Source: Archivesica marissinica
Taxonomy: Eukaryota > Mollusca > Bivalvia > Venerida > Vesicomyidae
Direction of reading: 5' to 3'
DNA: 64,000 nt
Assembly: GCA_014843695.1 (NCBI GenBank)
Contig: CM026387.1
Coordinates: forward strand, 72,141,749 to 72,205,748
Shown here: positions 21,892 through 33,884 of the stretch, one piece after another
Numbering within the stretch: the first letter of the stretch is position 1
How the letters are laid out: each line of letters begins with the position of its first letter
The notes under the pieces: generated by a model
What the model saw: only the letters and a program-made list of their open reading frames with translations
Told to the model about the DNA's origin: nothing
Database searches by the model: none
Position numbers and translations under genes: made by a program

Positions 21892-21993
21892 TATATAAAC
21901 GGATCCAAAATGTAAAATATTGGTACTGTCTTCGGCGCTACGCGCCTTACACAGTCCGATAGTTTACATATTGGATCGTTTTCGGCTTATATC
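21892..21993. repeat. Long imperfect hairpin / foldback
   Basis: Outer arms tataaacggatccaaaatgtaaa (from about 21894) and tttacatattggatcgttttcggcttata (from 21963) are reverse complements with a few mismatches. Inside, actgt/acagt and ggcgc-tac-gcgcc form a second, GC-rich stem with a 3-base loop. The shape suits a small foldback element or MITE. It sits directly upstream of LINE-D, so it could also be part of that element's 5' region. Confidence 0.55.
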
Positions 21994-22100
21994 CTATATA
22001 TATAATAATTGCTCCACTATAATCGGATATCGGATTATAATACGAGGAATGTGAATTGAATACTTTATCAGATTAATGCATTGGAGCTATTAATGTATCA

Positions 22101-22914
22101 ATGGGAAATAAAACTAAGGAAAAAAGGAAGAGGAAAGATAGAAGAAAGAGTAGTGATTCAGATAGTGAAGGCATAACACCTAAACTGTTTAAATTGGAGG
22201 ATCTTAACGTCAGTGACGTCATATCAGAGGCGAACAGTGTCTTATACGAGGAAGATCAGTTATTACCCGAACTGGCGTCTGCTACACAAGGAAACTAACT
22301 AAGTGGATTTATGACAGACATACGTAAGGAAATGAAAACTATGATTTTAACAATGACAGAGATTAAAAATAGCCAGGAAGGAATGCGAAGGTCATTTGAT
22401 TCAAAACTGGATAGAATGAGAAATGAATTTACAGAAACGCTTGATAATAAAATAAGTGAGCTCAAGCAAGATATGGCAGTAGATATTAATGATGATCTTG
22501 TGAACCAAATGGAATCGATGAATAAGAGACTCGATAGCGCAGAAAGAACCGGTACTCCTACTTTGCCGGCTAACAATCAATCAGCTGGAAATCAAGGATT
22601 TCATAATAATCGTGGAACCAATCTTGATGACTCAAAAGTATCTATAGTTGCTTTTGGTTTAAAATACGAAAAAGAAGTGGACCTGATGATGAAAGCAGGC
22701 GCTCGGTGATGAAGTTGCTTCAAACATTATAGTGACAGGAACGAAGCGATTTAGATCTAGAATTCCCGGAAGAGTCGGTCTCGTCAAAATCAGCTTCCAA
22801 AATGTAGAAGAGAAAGTACTAGTGTTAAGAAACAAGCAGACACTCCGTTTCAAGGAAACATACAAAGACGTGTACTTGAAAAGCAGTAGATCGCACGCGG
22901 AGCGCTTAATATAA
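22101..22914 (+). pseudogene. LINE-D ORF1
   Basis: It opens with a very basic stretch (GNKTKEKRKRKDRRKSSDSD). A stop at 22296-22298 follows, then a Met/Lys/Glu-rich helical segment (22311-22560: TDIRKEMKTMILTMTEIKNS...) likely to form a coiled coil. An Asn/Gly-rich linker leads to an RRM-like end, SIVAFGLKYEKE, frameshifted at about 22705 into SNIIVTGTKRFRSR and GRVGLVKISFQN. These are the pieces of a LINE ORF1 RNA chaperone. It takes a stop and a frameshift to read it through. Confidence 0.65.
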
Positions 22915-23039
22915 CTCAATGCTAGAACGCTATTAAGTCAAATACCGCAAAGTAACAACTTCCGCGTTGATGCCAATGACGTGATCAAGGCACCGGTCAC
23001 CAGAATTTAGAACAGAATAGTCCCGACCTAGTGGGTCCA

Positions 23040-26000
23040 TCAAACTAGCACACATTAATGTCTGTGGATGGACTAAAGAAAATGGTACGTTGCGAGAGGG
23101 AATTGTACGCGCTATAGACGCTGATATAATATCTATATGTGAAACACATCTTAATATTAGGGACGTGATTGAAATTGAAGCCTACAGTTGGTTTGGGTTT
23201 AACAGAACATTTATACATCTAAATGCTCCAAAAGCCTCTGGTGGTGTCGGTCTGTTAGTGGAATCCTGGATGTGCGGTACATATGATATGTCAGTGGTAG
23301 ACAAATCTCATGATGGTATAATGGCTGTTAAGTTTACGCATAAAGAGACGGGAAATGACCTCATTGTATTCACATGTTATTTGCCGCCAGACAATTCTAC
23401 GTTAGGACGCTATGCTCAGACATGTTATGCCCATATACTAGCACAAATATATTTACACAGTGACTGATAACATGTTTATTGTGGCTGATTTTAATGCTAG
23501 AATAGGAACACTGTCGGATTTATTGCATGCATGTGACACACTCCCAGAACGTACTCCTATAGACAGGACTATCAATCAGCACGGTCATGAATTTGTGGAG
23601 TTCTTGAATGAATCCAAGTTCTGTGTTATAAACAAGGAGAATGACAATTTCACGTCTATTTCAAGAAAAAGGAAATCCGTGGTAGACTATCTATGTGTGC
23701 CTCACGATGTGCTCGAAAAGTGCAAATGCTTCAGGGTACTAACGGTGCAATCAATTGTTGATAGTCATTCATTGCACGGACTGCTTGGGGAGAGATCAAG
23801 GTTACCAGACCATTCAGTACTTATTATCGAGTTTGAAACGGACTATAATGATCAGAGATCACCAGACGAGACACCCCCCTGTGAAGCCCGATACAATTTG
23901 CGCCGAATGCCCGAATATTTCATGACCAGTGACCTATCTATGATGGCAATCAATAATATTATCGCGCGTATAGAATTATCGAGAGAAGATCAAGATACAA
24001 TAGACTTAATTTATGAAGATTTGTGCCACACAATTAAAACCGAAATGGCGTCTAGAATACCAAAGTTTGGGTCATCTAAACGGACTAGTAAGCGATTGAA
24101 ATACAAGAAACCGTACTGGAACAATGAATTACAAGACACATGGAATACAATGCGATTAAATGAAAATGCCTTTTTAAAATGCCACGAATGTAGACATGTG
24201 AAAACACGGTTACGTATGGACTATATATCAGCCAGAAATGCATTTAATAAACTTCTTCATCAAAATGAACGGGAATATAGAAATGCACAGGCTTTAGATA
24301 TCGAAGAAATGTCGACATCAAACCCAAACGACTTTTGGCGTAAAATACAAAAGCTTGGTCCGCGAAAAGACAGAAGTATCCCGACCGAGATAGTCAATAG
24401 TACTAGCGAGTCTATTGACAGTGAACAACAAGTGTTTCAGAAATGGAGACTTGACTTCTTTAACTTGTACAATTGTGAGGACACTGATGATTTTGATGAA
24501 TTCCATTATGATCGTTCAAAAATCCATAAAACATTATTGGAAAACAATATGTGTGACCCGATATACGAACCCAACGCAGAAATGAACTCAAATGTTAAAA
24601 TTGACGAGATTACTTTTATTATCCAAAGGTCAAAAAATGGATCAGCCTGTGGAGTAGATGCAATACCATATGACGTATTAACGAACGCCGCCATAACCGT
24701 AACATTGCATAAACTATTTCAGCTAAGTTTTGATTGTAGTCGGATACCCTCAATATGGCATAAAGCGATAATTTTCCCGATTTTAAAGGACCCAAATCCG
24801 ATAAACGAGTGCCGATGATAAACCGTGGTATCAGCCTCCTGTCATGTACTAGCAAGTTGTATACATCGTTCCTTAACAAACGATTATCGGCGTACTTGGA
24901 AAACAATGATATTCTTGCCGATGAACAAAACGGCTTTCGGAAAAATCGATCTTGCGAAGAACATGTGTTCACATTAAACAGCATTGTACGGAACAATAAA
25001 TCTGTGTTTACAGTGTTCATAGACCTAAAGCGTTGTTTTGACTACATTGACAGAGACATACTCCTGTACAAGTTACTGATAAACCACATAGACGGAAAGA
25101 TGTACAATCTATTAAGAATATTAACACAAGCTCAGTATCTTGTGTACGCATGAACAATAACAAAGTGGTTCAACTGTCATACCGGCGTGAAACAAGTAAA
25201 GGCTGCAATTTGTCTCCGACATTATTTTCCATCTTTTCCAACGATCTGGTGCGCGAGATAAACGACCTTGACCTTGGTATTCAGATTAATGACAGGAATC
25301 TTTCTATGTTGATGTACGCCGATGATGTAGTGCTAATCTCAGACACTGAAGAAAAGTTACAGTCCATGTTGGATACTCTCCATCAATGGTGTAAACGTTG
25401 GCGTGTCCTAATAAACACGAATAAATCGAAGTGCATGCACTTTCGACATGGTAGAGTATAACGACGTGATTTCGCATACAAAATTGGCGGAAATGAACTG
25501 GAGACTGTAGACCGATATAAATACCTAGGCGTCATTTTCCATGAAAAAAGCGATTTTACATTACACTCGGAGGCGCTTGGAAAGGGAGCAGGTCGCGCAT
25601 TAGGGGGTATTATCAGCAAAGTCCATAATCTGAAAGACCTAGGTTTCAAGTCCTATGAAAAACTGTACTTGTCATGCGTCGTACCAATCTTGGATTACTG
25701 TTCGTCTGTGTGGGGCTATCGAACATTCCAACAAATCGAAAATGTTCAGAATAGGGCGATGTGTTACTTTCTGGGATTGCATCGTTTCACACCAATTCTG
25801 GCGATGGTAGGTGATACTGGGTGGCTACCTAGTGTATACAGACACTGGGGCAATATGCTAAGACTTTGGAATAGACTTGTGTTGATAGACGATGATAGAA
25901 TTACAAAGAAAGTATTCAGTATGGATTACGCAAAATGTAACAATAACTGGTCACAAAACGTTAAAGACGTTATGCTACGACTGGGATATGCTGATAACTA

Positions 26001-26460
26001 CAATAATCAGACTGTTGTTAACTTAAAACATGCTAATGAAACTCTGAGAGATTACTACTCTACTATTTGGTCCGCTGGAGTGCATGATGTGCCTAAGTTA
26101 AGAACATATAGACTGTTTAAGACTTCTTTTAAATGTGAAGAATATGTCATGCTAAACCTGAAAAAACACGAACGGTCAATCTTAGGTCAATTTAGAACTG
26201 GTATATTACCATTGAGAATAGAAACTGGGAGATACGTTAGCGAACCACCGGAAGAGTGACTTTGTAGACTATTTCAATCCAACCTAGTTGAGGATGAAAA
26301 CAATTTCTTGTTTAATTGTGATTTATACAGAGACCAACGTTCATACAAATTCAGTGATTTATTTGTAAACCCAAATGACTTATCCTGCGACCAACGTTTA
26401 GTTGAACTTATAAACTCACACCCCAGAAAGTTGTCGAAATATCTAGTAAATGCATTTTAA
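23040..26460 (+). pseudogene. LINE-D ORF2: endonuclease and reverse transcriptase
   Basis: Endonuclease: INVCGWT near 23055, ISICETH (Glu), SGGVGLLVES, ADFNARIGT (Asp/Asn, 23485), SVVDYL, RLPDHSVL (His, 23805). A long linker follows with a basic helix, and FWRKIQKLG. RT: GSACGVDAIPYDVL (24640), RGISLLSCTSKLYTSF, DEQNGFRKNRSCEEHV, TVFIDLKRCFDYID (25010), KGCNLSPTLFS, and the catalytic box LMYADDVVLISD (25310). The C terminus is WGYRTFQQIENVQNRA, then LRIETGRYV and a decayed zinc knuckle (HFLFNC-like). Breaks: frameshifts near 23460, 24815 and 25150, TAA at 25459-25461 and TGA at 26257-26259 (probable CGA to TGA). Confidence 0.88.
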
Positions 26461-26925
26461 TGAGAAGGAGCAAGTTGTATTTATAAACTGGTTGCGTAGT
26501 ATTAAATACAACAAAGGGTATCGCATTCACACTCTTTATTAAATATATATCACATGATTTATTATATCGTTAAACATTAACTACATATACTGCATACCCT
26601 ATACTATATAGAATGCATTGGTAAAAGCTACCAATTTGTGTTGTTGTAACATCACATAACATGTGACACACTAGTCATTTGTACTATACATGGCTTGTAC
26701 AAAAATATTTATTTGATATATATATTACTATTGTACTATAAAAGAATCTATCTATAGATGTGCGATTGATATGTTTAATTTTGAACCATACAGTTTGTAT
26801 ATAATGTTGGTGACATATAGGCCGGGCCATTGGGCCGGGTGCTTGATTATGTTTTTAACTATTTGTTCTTTGTCATTGTATATATGCACATGTCACTATA
26901 ATAAAAAATTTACTTACTTATATAG

Positions 26926-27588
26926 ATACATCATGCTCACAGTCTATTGATAATAACGTTAATGATTATACGGACCCATTGTTTGAGAATTGCAAATTCC
27001 ACTCTAACAATTGCTCACTTAAGCCCCCATCTTGCGTTAATCTTGACATTGATTGTCAACACAGCGATACATCGAGTCATTACGTGCAAATCTGAGGTAA
27101 GTAGGCAGCATTTTTATTACTGCAAAGTAAGCATTTATAAGATGCTATTACGTAAGAAAAAGAGAAAGTTTGAACTTAAATTTATTTTGCACGATATAGA
27201 AAACTTAAAGCAAAGGGACTTTTGGAAATATTTTAGAAAAAACTAATAATAACAATGCAGTGTCAATTTCTTTGAATGAATTTCATGAATATTTCTCTAA
27301 CCTAGAGACTGACATATTGTACGAATCTGAATCTTTCTGCGAACAACATGATGTTGATGGCAATGGTCATTTTAACGATGAACTCGATTACTCAATCAGC
27401 CATGAAGAAATTGTATCGGCTATTAAAAAATTAAAATATCGAAACGCCCATGGTATAGATTGTTTGCTGAACGAGTACTTTATAGAATGTGGTAATATTT
27501 TGTTGCCGTATTTATGTAGAATATGTAATTGTATGCTTGGTTCTTGCTGCTACCGTGATGTGTGGGCTAATGGCATCATCGTATACAT
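26926..27588 (+). pseudogene. LINE-C2 ORF2, linker and start of reverse transcriptase
   Basis: Contains YTDPLFENC, a basic segment with KRKFELKF and FWKYFRKN (27215-27240), a frame break, then SISLNEFHEYFSNLE, DYSISHEEIVSAIKKLK and HGIDCLLNEYFIECG, the RT N-terminal blocks (compare KATGSDCI in LINE-C1). It loses homology after DVWANGIIV at about 27588. From there to 27756 the + strand is AT-rich with no recognised content. Confidence 0.75.
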
Positions 27589-27756
27589 ATACCCCTATTT
27601 ACCAAACATTTTAGTCCACATAAAACATGATTACAATGTTTATAGTATGATACAAATTATACATATATATTATATAGATACCGGATTTTCTGAAGGTCAT
27701 ATACATATCCAGAAAAATGGTTGCGTATACAAATAGATTTTAACAAATATAGATAA

Positions 27757-27812
27757 CAGACAGACAGACAGGACGGGACGGGACGGAACAGACAGACAGA
27801 CAGACAGACAGA
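27757..27812. repeat. (GACA)n microsatellite, the 3' tail of LINE-B2
   Basis: cagacagacagacagg, then three gacgg units, then more gacagaca. On the minus strand this is (TGTC)n directly after an AATAAA, so it is best read as the LINE-B2 tail that has expanded. Confidence 0.8.
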
Positions 27813-28360
27813 CATTTTATTCAAAACCGTTAGGCTAAAAAGCCCATGAGGTCAAAACATATGCATGATAGAGATAGCGAACAGTGAAACTACATTTTGT
27901 AGTAACAATCTACACAACACACATAATAAAACAGATCATCGTACAAAACAAAGAGAAGGCCCTGCAATTTTATACCCCAAAATCATTTGAGCTTTATGCA
28001 ATTTTATTTATTTCATTTTAAACGAAAATAGACATATTTAGTGCAATAGTCTTTCCAATATGATTTAATTATTTGCGTGTATAATACAATGTACATGCAT
28101 ATATACCCTACCCGATATATATGTATACGCATATGTCATACATGCATGGTAAGTAAATGTATAAACGAAATATTATCCTTAGGTTTTTTATTAATTAAGT
28201 AAATAAATAAATGTTTTATTTTAGTGCCTTTGCTAAACATTTTGTACAGACGTCAACTTATAATACAATAAATTTACATTATATACATTGATCTATAACA
28301 CACATTCAACTGTATCTATATAACCATCAGTTCATATATGGTTTAAAAATGAACAAAATG

Positions 28361-28485
28361 ACATACGAAACACTGTGCTTACTTTCAAAAGTGCATCCGG
28401 TCCGTTGATGGGGTTTATCCCTACCTACGTGGATCCCGCTACACCTGTGACCCCCTCCCCGGAATAAGCACAGTGTTGTATCATG
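28361..28485. repeat. Foldback repeat inside the LINE-B2 3' UTR
   Basis: catacgaaacactgtgctta (28362-28381) and taagcacagtgttgtatcatg (28465-28485) are inverted copies with a perfect 13-base core, aacactgtgctta. The 83 bp between them are locally GC-rich (gtggatcccgctacacctgtgaccccctccccgg region). MITE-like; no target-site duplication assigned. Confidence 0.5.
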
Positions 28486-28693
28486 TCTGTATAGAATACT
28501 TAAAATATATGTTGTAGACAGTAATCTGACAAGATCTTAAACCAGGACTACTACTCCCTAAAATAATTACATACCATCATATCGAACAATCGGATACCAC
28601 ATTAAAGTTAACCTTTATCGAAATGAAACATAAAGATTACATAACTCAGGGAAATGCCCGTCTCTATCCGGTGTCCACTTCCAAACAGTGTAT

Positions 28694-31038
28694 CTAATTA
28701 GCATACAAAAGAGTAGTTCTAATAGAAAATGCGTTATAAATAAACAGTCCAAGTTTCCAAATTACATTTTTGTTTTCTGAAGTGATAAGCTCAATAAATT
28801 TGTTCATGCTTGGTCTACACCAATATTTCTTTTGTATATACAGCTTCCTGATATCTAAAAATATTCTACACTCAATAATAAAATGGTACTCGTCTTCCAG
28901 TACGTTGCATACAGTACATTTTCTTTCATCAATTGGTGTGCGTTCAGGTCTAGACCACCTGCCCGATTCAATATGCAACCTGTGAGAGGAGACTCTTAAC
29001 CGTGTTAGAGCTTGACACAATTTATTTACATTAAAACAATCTAGGTATAATTGATATTTGAAAGAAACAATATTCCTATAAAACAATGCTCTACTGTTAA
29101 CCTTGCATTCCAATTGTGTATAAACTGGTCATTTAACCTCTGCTTAACTAAGTACAGAAACATATCAATATTACCAACTCCTTGGAAGATCCAAGCATCT
29201 ACATAACATAACATAATACATCTTTTAATTGTGAACACCAATTTGTTCTGCGTGGGTGAAGTTCGAAATCCCTTTTTAACATATTATATACAATAAACAC
29301 ATATTTATTCTTGCTCAGTTGGAGAATTTTCAACCAATATTTTAATACATTAAACATGTGTATTGTTTTGAACGATGTACGTCCTAACTCTCCATATATG
29401 AAGTCATTTTGTGTGGGGTTTTTAACACCTAATAATTTCTTACAAAACTGCAAATGTACACGTTCAATAGATAGATCCTTTGCAAAACCTAATACCTCAC
29501 TACAATAGTTCAAAATAGGCGATATTAACTTATCGAATAGTTCTATGTTTTGGCGATATGTAGGTAAATTTATATAAATATTTATTTAGCTTATATATTG
29601 CTTTCTGTGCCTGGCCTGCTAAAGTACTTTGTGTCGTACTAAAAGATCCACCACTAGTGAATACAATACCAAGATATGTAAATGCTTTAACACTTTCAAT
29701 AGTTTCACATTCATAATAAAACACAGTATTACGTGGTATGGAACCGCCTTTCTTAAATATCATTACCTTTGTTTTTGCAATATTTACCTTAAGTTTCCAT
29801 ATATTGCAATAATCATTCAATATATATATACATCGTTGTAATTGTTCTGCTGAATTTGCAAATATCACAATATCATCAGCATAGAATAACAAGAAAATCT
29901 TAAACATATTGATATCAACACCATCCATTTTGCTGTTTATGAACATGTCTTCCAAATCATTTATAAATATCGAAAATAAAAAGGGAGATAAACATTCTCC
30001 TTGTCGAACCCCAAGTAGGCATGTATATTCCTGGCTAAGTGTATTACAATATTTAACTCTCGACTTAAAACAGACTCATAAATAGATTTAACAATATCCA
30101 CGTACGACATAATCAAAAGCCTTTGTACAGTCTACAAACAGTGCATAGAGTTGCTTCCCTTGATTTAGAAAGTGTGAAATCAGACCATTTAAAACAAAAA
30201 CATTATCTACCGTGCTCATATTAGGCCTGAAACCGGTTTGAGCCTCAACATATACATTATAGTCTTCTGCCCATGACTTCAATCTATTATTGATAATACG
30301 GGTGAAAAGTTTTCCCAAGCTTCTTAACTAGGTAATGCCTCTATAATGTTCAACGTTATTGATACTTCCTTTCATATGTAACGGTATTACATAACCTTCG
30401 GACCATCTACATGGAAAGTAACCTATTTGAAATATTTTGTTAAATAAAGAATACAAAATTGGAACTAGAACATCTTTACCCACACTGAAGAATTCATTAA
30501 TTAATAAATCCGGTCCACCAGACCTACTATGTTTCAACTGTCTAATTACTAAAATTATTTAACTTGTTGTAATTGAAATATTTAATTCCTCAAACATAAC
30601 TTTAAATTCATTATCTTCATATCTTTCAATGAAATACAATATTTCTTCACTAGGCGTGAACAATCTATCGCCTGGGTTATTTACAGCTTTAAAATATGTT
30701 TCGAATGATAACAAAGATATATTTGATTTCTTTACACCTGATACATCTTTCAACAAGTTCCAGCATAGACGGGCGTTTTTATTCCTGAGATTTATAAGTT
30801 TATTTGTTTTTCCTTTATCACAGTAATATCTACATTTTCTTAATGTTGCTTTGAAAACAGACCTTGCTTTAACCATAGTTATTCTGTTAATATCATTTCT
30901 ACAATCTCTGTACATATTTAAACATTTTAAAAATATACATTTCTTTTCATAGCATTCACCATTAAACCATGGTTGGTTATTCTCACAACAATCATTTGAT
31001 TGATCAATATAAAAAATTATAATACATGTTACAATCAT
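28694..31038 (-). pseudogene. LINE-B2 ORF2 (linker, reverse transcriptase, zinc knuckle)
   Basis: Read on the minus strand: WFNGECYEKKCIFLK (30970), RSGGPDLLINEFFSVG (30530), WSEGYVIPLHMKGSINNVEHYRGIT, EAQTGFRPNMSTVDNV, ALFVDCTKAFDYVV (30110), GVRQGECLSPFLFS-type block (about 30010-29965), catalytic box LLFYADDIVIFANSA (29890), TYLGIVFTSGGSF, YCSEVLGFAKDLS (29510), LTRLRVSSHRLHIESGRW (29010), and knuckle CTVCNVLEDEYHFIIEC. Frames change at least five times, so it is inactive, but the YADD box that LINE-B1 lost is intact here. Confidence 0.85.
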
Positions 31039-31039
31039 G

Positions 31040-31260
31040 TTCTTTGATCAACCCTTTTCAGACATAAACCCTAATCTTATTTACAAAGTAGAGATATTTT
31101 GACACATTATTTATTACAATTTTAGAGGTAGAATTTAGACGCAAACTTATTTAGGTTTGGCCACTGACAGCACTATGGTTTAAAGTACTTTATCCTTAAA
31201 TCCCTGTGGTGATGTTAAAGGCTGAGTGTGCACTAATCAGCTAATTGAAGTGGGAATGAG
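31040..31260. other. Unassigned segment between LINE-B2 and LINE-C2
   Basis: About 220 bp with no coding signal. It could be LINE-B2 sequence too decayed to read, or a small separate insertion. Confidence 0.4.
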
Positions 31261-31970
31261 GTGTTACTATTTAAGAAAGGTAAGCGTAAAGTTGTTAATA
31301 ATTATCGAGGTATCTGTCTTCGCAGATGCTTATCGAAATTATTTACAAAGATTTTAAACCAAAGAATTATGTCATATTGTGACAAGTATAACCATGTATC
31401 TGATGCCCAGTTTGGCTTTCGCAGATGCAGCTCAACTACTCAGGCTCCGTGTGCCTTAATGTCCATTGTACAACATTATTTAAATAATAATGAACGCTTA
31501 TATGTTGCATACGTCGATCTCAAGCGTTGTTTTGGCGGCATATACCGTAATGCGCTGTGGTATAAGCTTTATAAATCAAATATTAATTAAAAAAATATGT
31601 AGTCATGTAAAATCGTGTGTTAAACATTGTAATAGTTTTCCTGACTTCTTTGAATACTCGATTGGCTTACGTCAAGGGGAAGTAATTTCGCCTGTTTTAG
31701 TGTCCTTATTCCTAGAAGATGTAGCGTTATATCTGCAGAGAAATGTTAATTCAAGATTATTAATTGATTATATTATAGTAATATTATTACTTTTTGCGGA
31801 TGACATGATGTTATTTGGCCAAACACCAGAGGAAAAACAAAATAGTTAAATTTGCATCATTATTATTGTAACACATGGAGGTAAATGAGACAAAGACTCA
31901 AGTCATGGTTTTTAGAACATGAAATGAAAGTAGGTCATATAATGGTGTTGATATAAACGTAGTTCAAAAC
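31261..31970 (+). pseudogene. LINE-C2 reverse transcriptase, central part
   Basis: LLFKKGKRKVVNNYRGICL, SDAQFGFRRCSSTTQA, YVAYVDLKRCFGGIYRNALW (the catalytic first Asp is present; the following FD is FG), then a stop/frameshift at about 31590. It continues with KSCVKHCNSFPDFFEYS, IGLRQGEVISPVLVS, FLEDVALYLQR and the catalytic box LLFADDMMLFGQ (31795). A frame break at 31850 leads to VNETKTQVMVF. It is the best guide to the LINE-C family and the reference for joining 3425-3651 to 20016-21538. Confidence 0.82.
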
Positions 31971-31973
31971 CAG

Positions 31974-32635
31974 ATCTGTCAATCGACGAGTATTTCATTA
32001 ACGTGAACGAAGATAAAAGCACAGAAGCTGAAATGAAAGATATTAAACAACAACTCAAAGAAGTAAACTCTAAACTAACAAGCGTTATAAATAAAGTTAA
32101 TAAATCAGACAGAAAATTTGAAGATGCTGTAATGAAAAACGATGGCTCTTTAAGGGCACTTTTACTAGATATCATGACAGAAATGAAGGCAGAACTGCTC
32201 AATTCCGTAGTAAACCGACTAGAAATGCTCGAAAGGAAAATTTACAACAGAGATTCGAAAACAGAAACACTAACTAACGAGGTGAATCTCTTAGAGAAAA
32301 TAGTTGAAAATCAAAATAACGCGAATGAAACACTTAGAAAAACAATTGAAGAAAATACGGAAAATATGGTGAAATACCAAAACGACTCAGAACAATACAG
32401 CAGGTCCAATAACATACGAATACACGGACTCGTGAGAAATACAGCATATGAAACAGCAGACGAAACTACAGACAATGTGATTAAAATGTTACATGGTACA
32501 ATGAACATCAACCTGCGCAGGGAAGACGTAATATTACGAAACCGGAAACAGCTTAAAGGAACGGGAATATTTAATAATGAAGACCTTACCCAATTAAACC
32601 AGCAAGTGCTAATGTCTGTGAAGCGGAATGCCTGA
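31974..32635 (+). pseudogene. LINE-E ORF1 (coiled-coil, L1-ORF1-like)
   Basis: Open from DLSIDEYFINVNEDK (no ATG before 32003) to a stop at 32633-32635. Residues to about 125 are Lys/Glu/Asn-rich with heptad-like Leu/Ile spacing, a likely coiled coil. QYSRSNNIRIHGL (about 32395-32435) marks the start of the L1-ORF1-like RRM, and INLRREDV follows. After the stop the + strand still has weak similarity (DEVKCIFQKWGN, another frame), so the protein is frameshifted. No endonuclease or RT of this element follows. It lies directly after LINE-C2 RT and is not its natural neighbour. Confidence 0.65.
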
Positions 32636-32639
32636 TGAA

Positions 32640-33305
32640 GTTAAGTGTATTTTTCAGAAATGGGGTAATATAATACGTCACGAAGACAGATCAGGTAAAG
32701 ACTGTACTGTATAAAGATTACCAGTACTGACTAGAGCTACCGTGGCCAACTCGAGGACCACCCGCCCCTCCCACGCGCAATACTGCCAGGATGAATACTT
32801 CAAGAAGTTAATAACCTAAGTTACTAGTAGTTATTATCGTGTACTATAAGAACACAGTATAAGCTGCTTGTGGTGTAACATTGTGTATGCTAATAGCATA
32901 TGTTTTATCAATACATACATAATACAATCATATAATAATGTAACAAATACTATAAAACCGCAGTCAAAAATGCGAGCTGTGTATATAGAAAATTATGTAT
33001 GCAAAGAACATATACTGAGCCAAAAAAGAACGTATCCACTCTATGTCTCTATCGATATATAGAAAAGGAGTACACATCCGAATTTCTAATTTGCATTGAA
33101 ATATAGAAGAAACCTTTTTTGATATCCTGTAAAATTTTGAAGCAGTTGCTTTACGCATTTCATCGAAAAAACTTGATCGATATTACATAGATTTCCGAAA
33201 TAACAACCGTTTCGATAAATCTGCATTAGCTATCGGGAAAGTTAAAAATTCCATTTAATGGGATTTTTCTCCAGTGAAAGTGTGATGTTGGTTGCAGTGA
33301 AAGAG
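32640..33305. other. Decayed LINE ORF1 tail and unassigned DNA
   Basis: The first ~180 bp may be the tail of the ORF1 above. The rest is AT-rich with no ORF. 33240-33305 on the minus strand follows the Tc1 transposase stop and should hold its 3' UTR and inverted repeat, but I cannot place the end of the element. Confidence 0.4.
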
Positions 33306-33884
33306 CTAATATCTCATGTGTCCGCCGTATTGCCCAATGCACGTCAATATCCGCCGTCGCATGCTGTCGACGTAACGTTGTATGTAATGTGCCGGTAGGT
33401 TGTTCCATTCAGCCTGCAATGCTGCTGAAAGGTCATGTACCGTGTTGATTACATAATGTGTTCTAACACGACGTCCTAACTCGTCCCAAATATGCTCGAT
33501 GGGATTTAAGTCGGGACTAATTGCCGGCCAGTCTAAAACGTTCACGTTATTATTCGCCAAGAAGCGTCGAGTAAGTGCTGCTGTATGGGGCCGGGCATTG
33601 TCATGCATAAGTGTGACGTTATGTCCATTACGCTGAATAAACGGAAGCACTTCTGCTTGAAGAACATTGACGTAGGTCTGGGCATTAATGTTTCCGTGAA
33701 TAACGATTAGACGAGTCTTTTGATCATTCATTATTCCGCCCCAGACTAAAACTGAACCTCCCCCAAAACGGTCTCTTTCAAAGACGCACGCATCAGCGTA
33801 ACGCTCTCCCCGACGGCGATAAACTCGTTCACGTCCGTCGGCATGGCTCAAATTAAATCGTGATTCATCCGAAAATAACACTGT
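33306..33884 (-). pseudogene. Tc1/mariner-type transposase, C-terminal two thirds
   Basis: A DDE transposase of the Tc1/mariner superfamily. It starts at VLFSDESRFNLSH (first catalytic Asp), then GGGSVLVWGGI, TLMHDNARPHTA (second Asp) and DWPAISPDLNPIEHIWDEL (Glu), and ends near QYGGHMRY. Spacing between the second Asp and the Glu is that of DD34E elements. The N-terminal helix-turn-helix domains are missing: the reading breaks exactly before VLF, where the minus strand has ttctgctctcattacag, which resembles a 3' splice site. Upstream DNA is microsatellite, so truncation is the simpler explanation. The frame that remains is open. Confidence 0.88.

Larger units (their letters stand above)
22040..26925 (+). 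mobile_element. LINE-D non-LTR retrotransposon, nearly full length
   Basis: Plus-strand element with ORF1 (22101-22914), ORF2 (about 23040-26460) and a 465-bp 3' UTR (26461-26925) that ends with ataataaaaaatttacttactta, a polyadenylation-like signal and a short (TTAC)n tail. Both boundaries are approximate; I did not find a target-site duplication. Its RT and endonuclease motifs differ from those of LINE-A, -B and -C, so it is a separate family. Confidence 0.82.
27757..31038 (-). mobile_element. LINE-B2, 5'-truncated copy of the LINE-B family
   Basis: Minus-strand element: RT and C terminus at 31038-28694, 3' UTR 28693-27813, then a tetranucleotide tail. The 3' end on its own strand reads gggctttttagcctaacgg, then GAATAAAATG and a (TGTC)n tract, a typical LINE 3' terminus with a microsatellite tail. 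Its protein is close to LINE-B1 throughout. It starts in the linker after the endonuclease, so it is 5'-truncated; the exact 5' end near 31040-31260 is unclear. Confidence 0.78.
26926..31970 (+). mobile_element. LINE-C2, split by an antisense LINE-B2
   Basis: The LINE-C reading runs from the endonuclease end (26926) to the RT motif WANGIIV at 27588, and resumes at 31261 with VLLFKKGKRK, the next block of the same RT. Between them sit LINE-B2 (27757-31038, minus) and two short unassigned flanks. The span given includes the insertion. The 5' part is missing; LINE-D ends where LINE-C2 begins. Confidence 0.72.
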
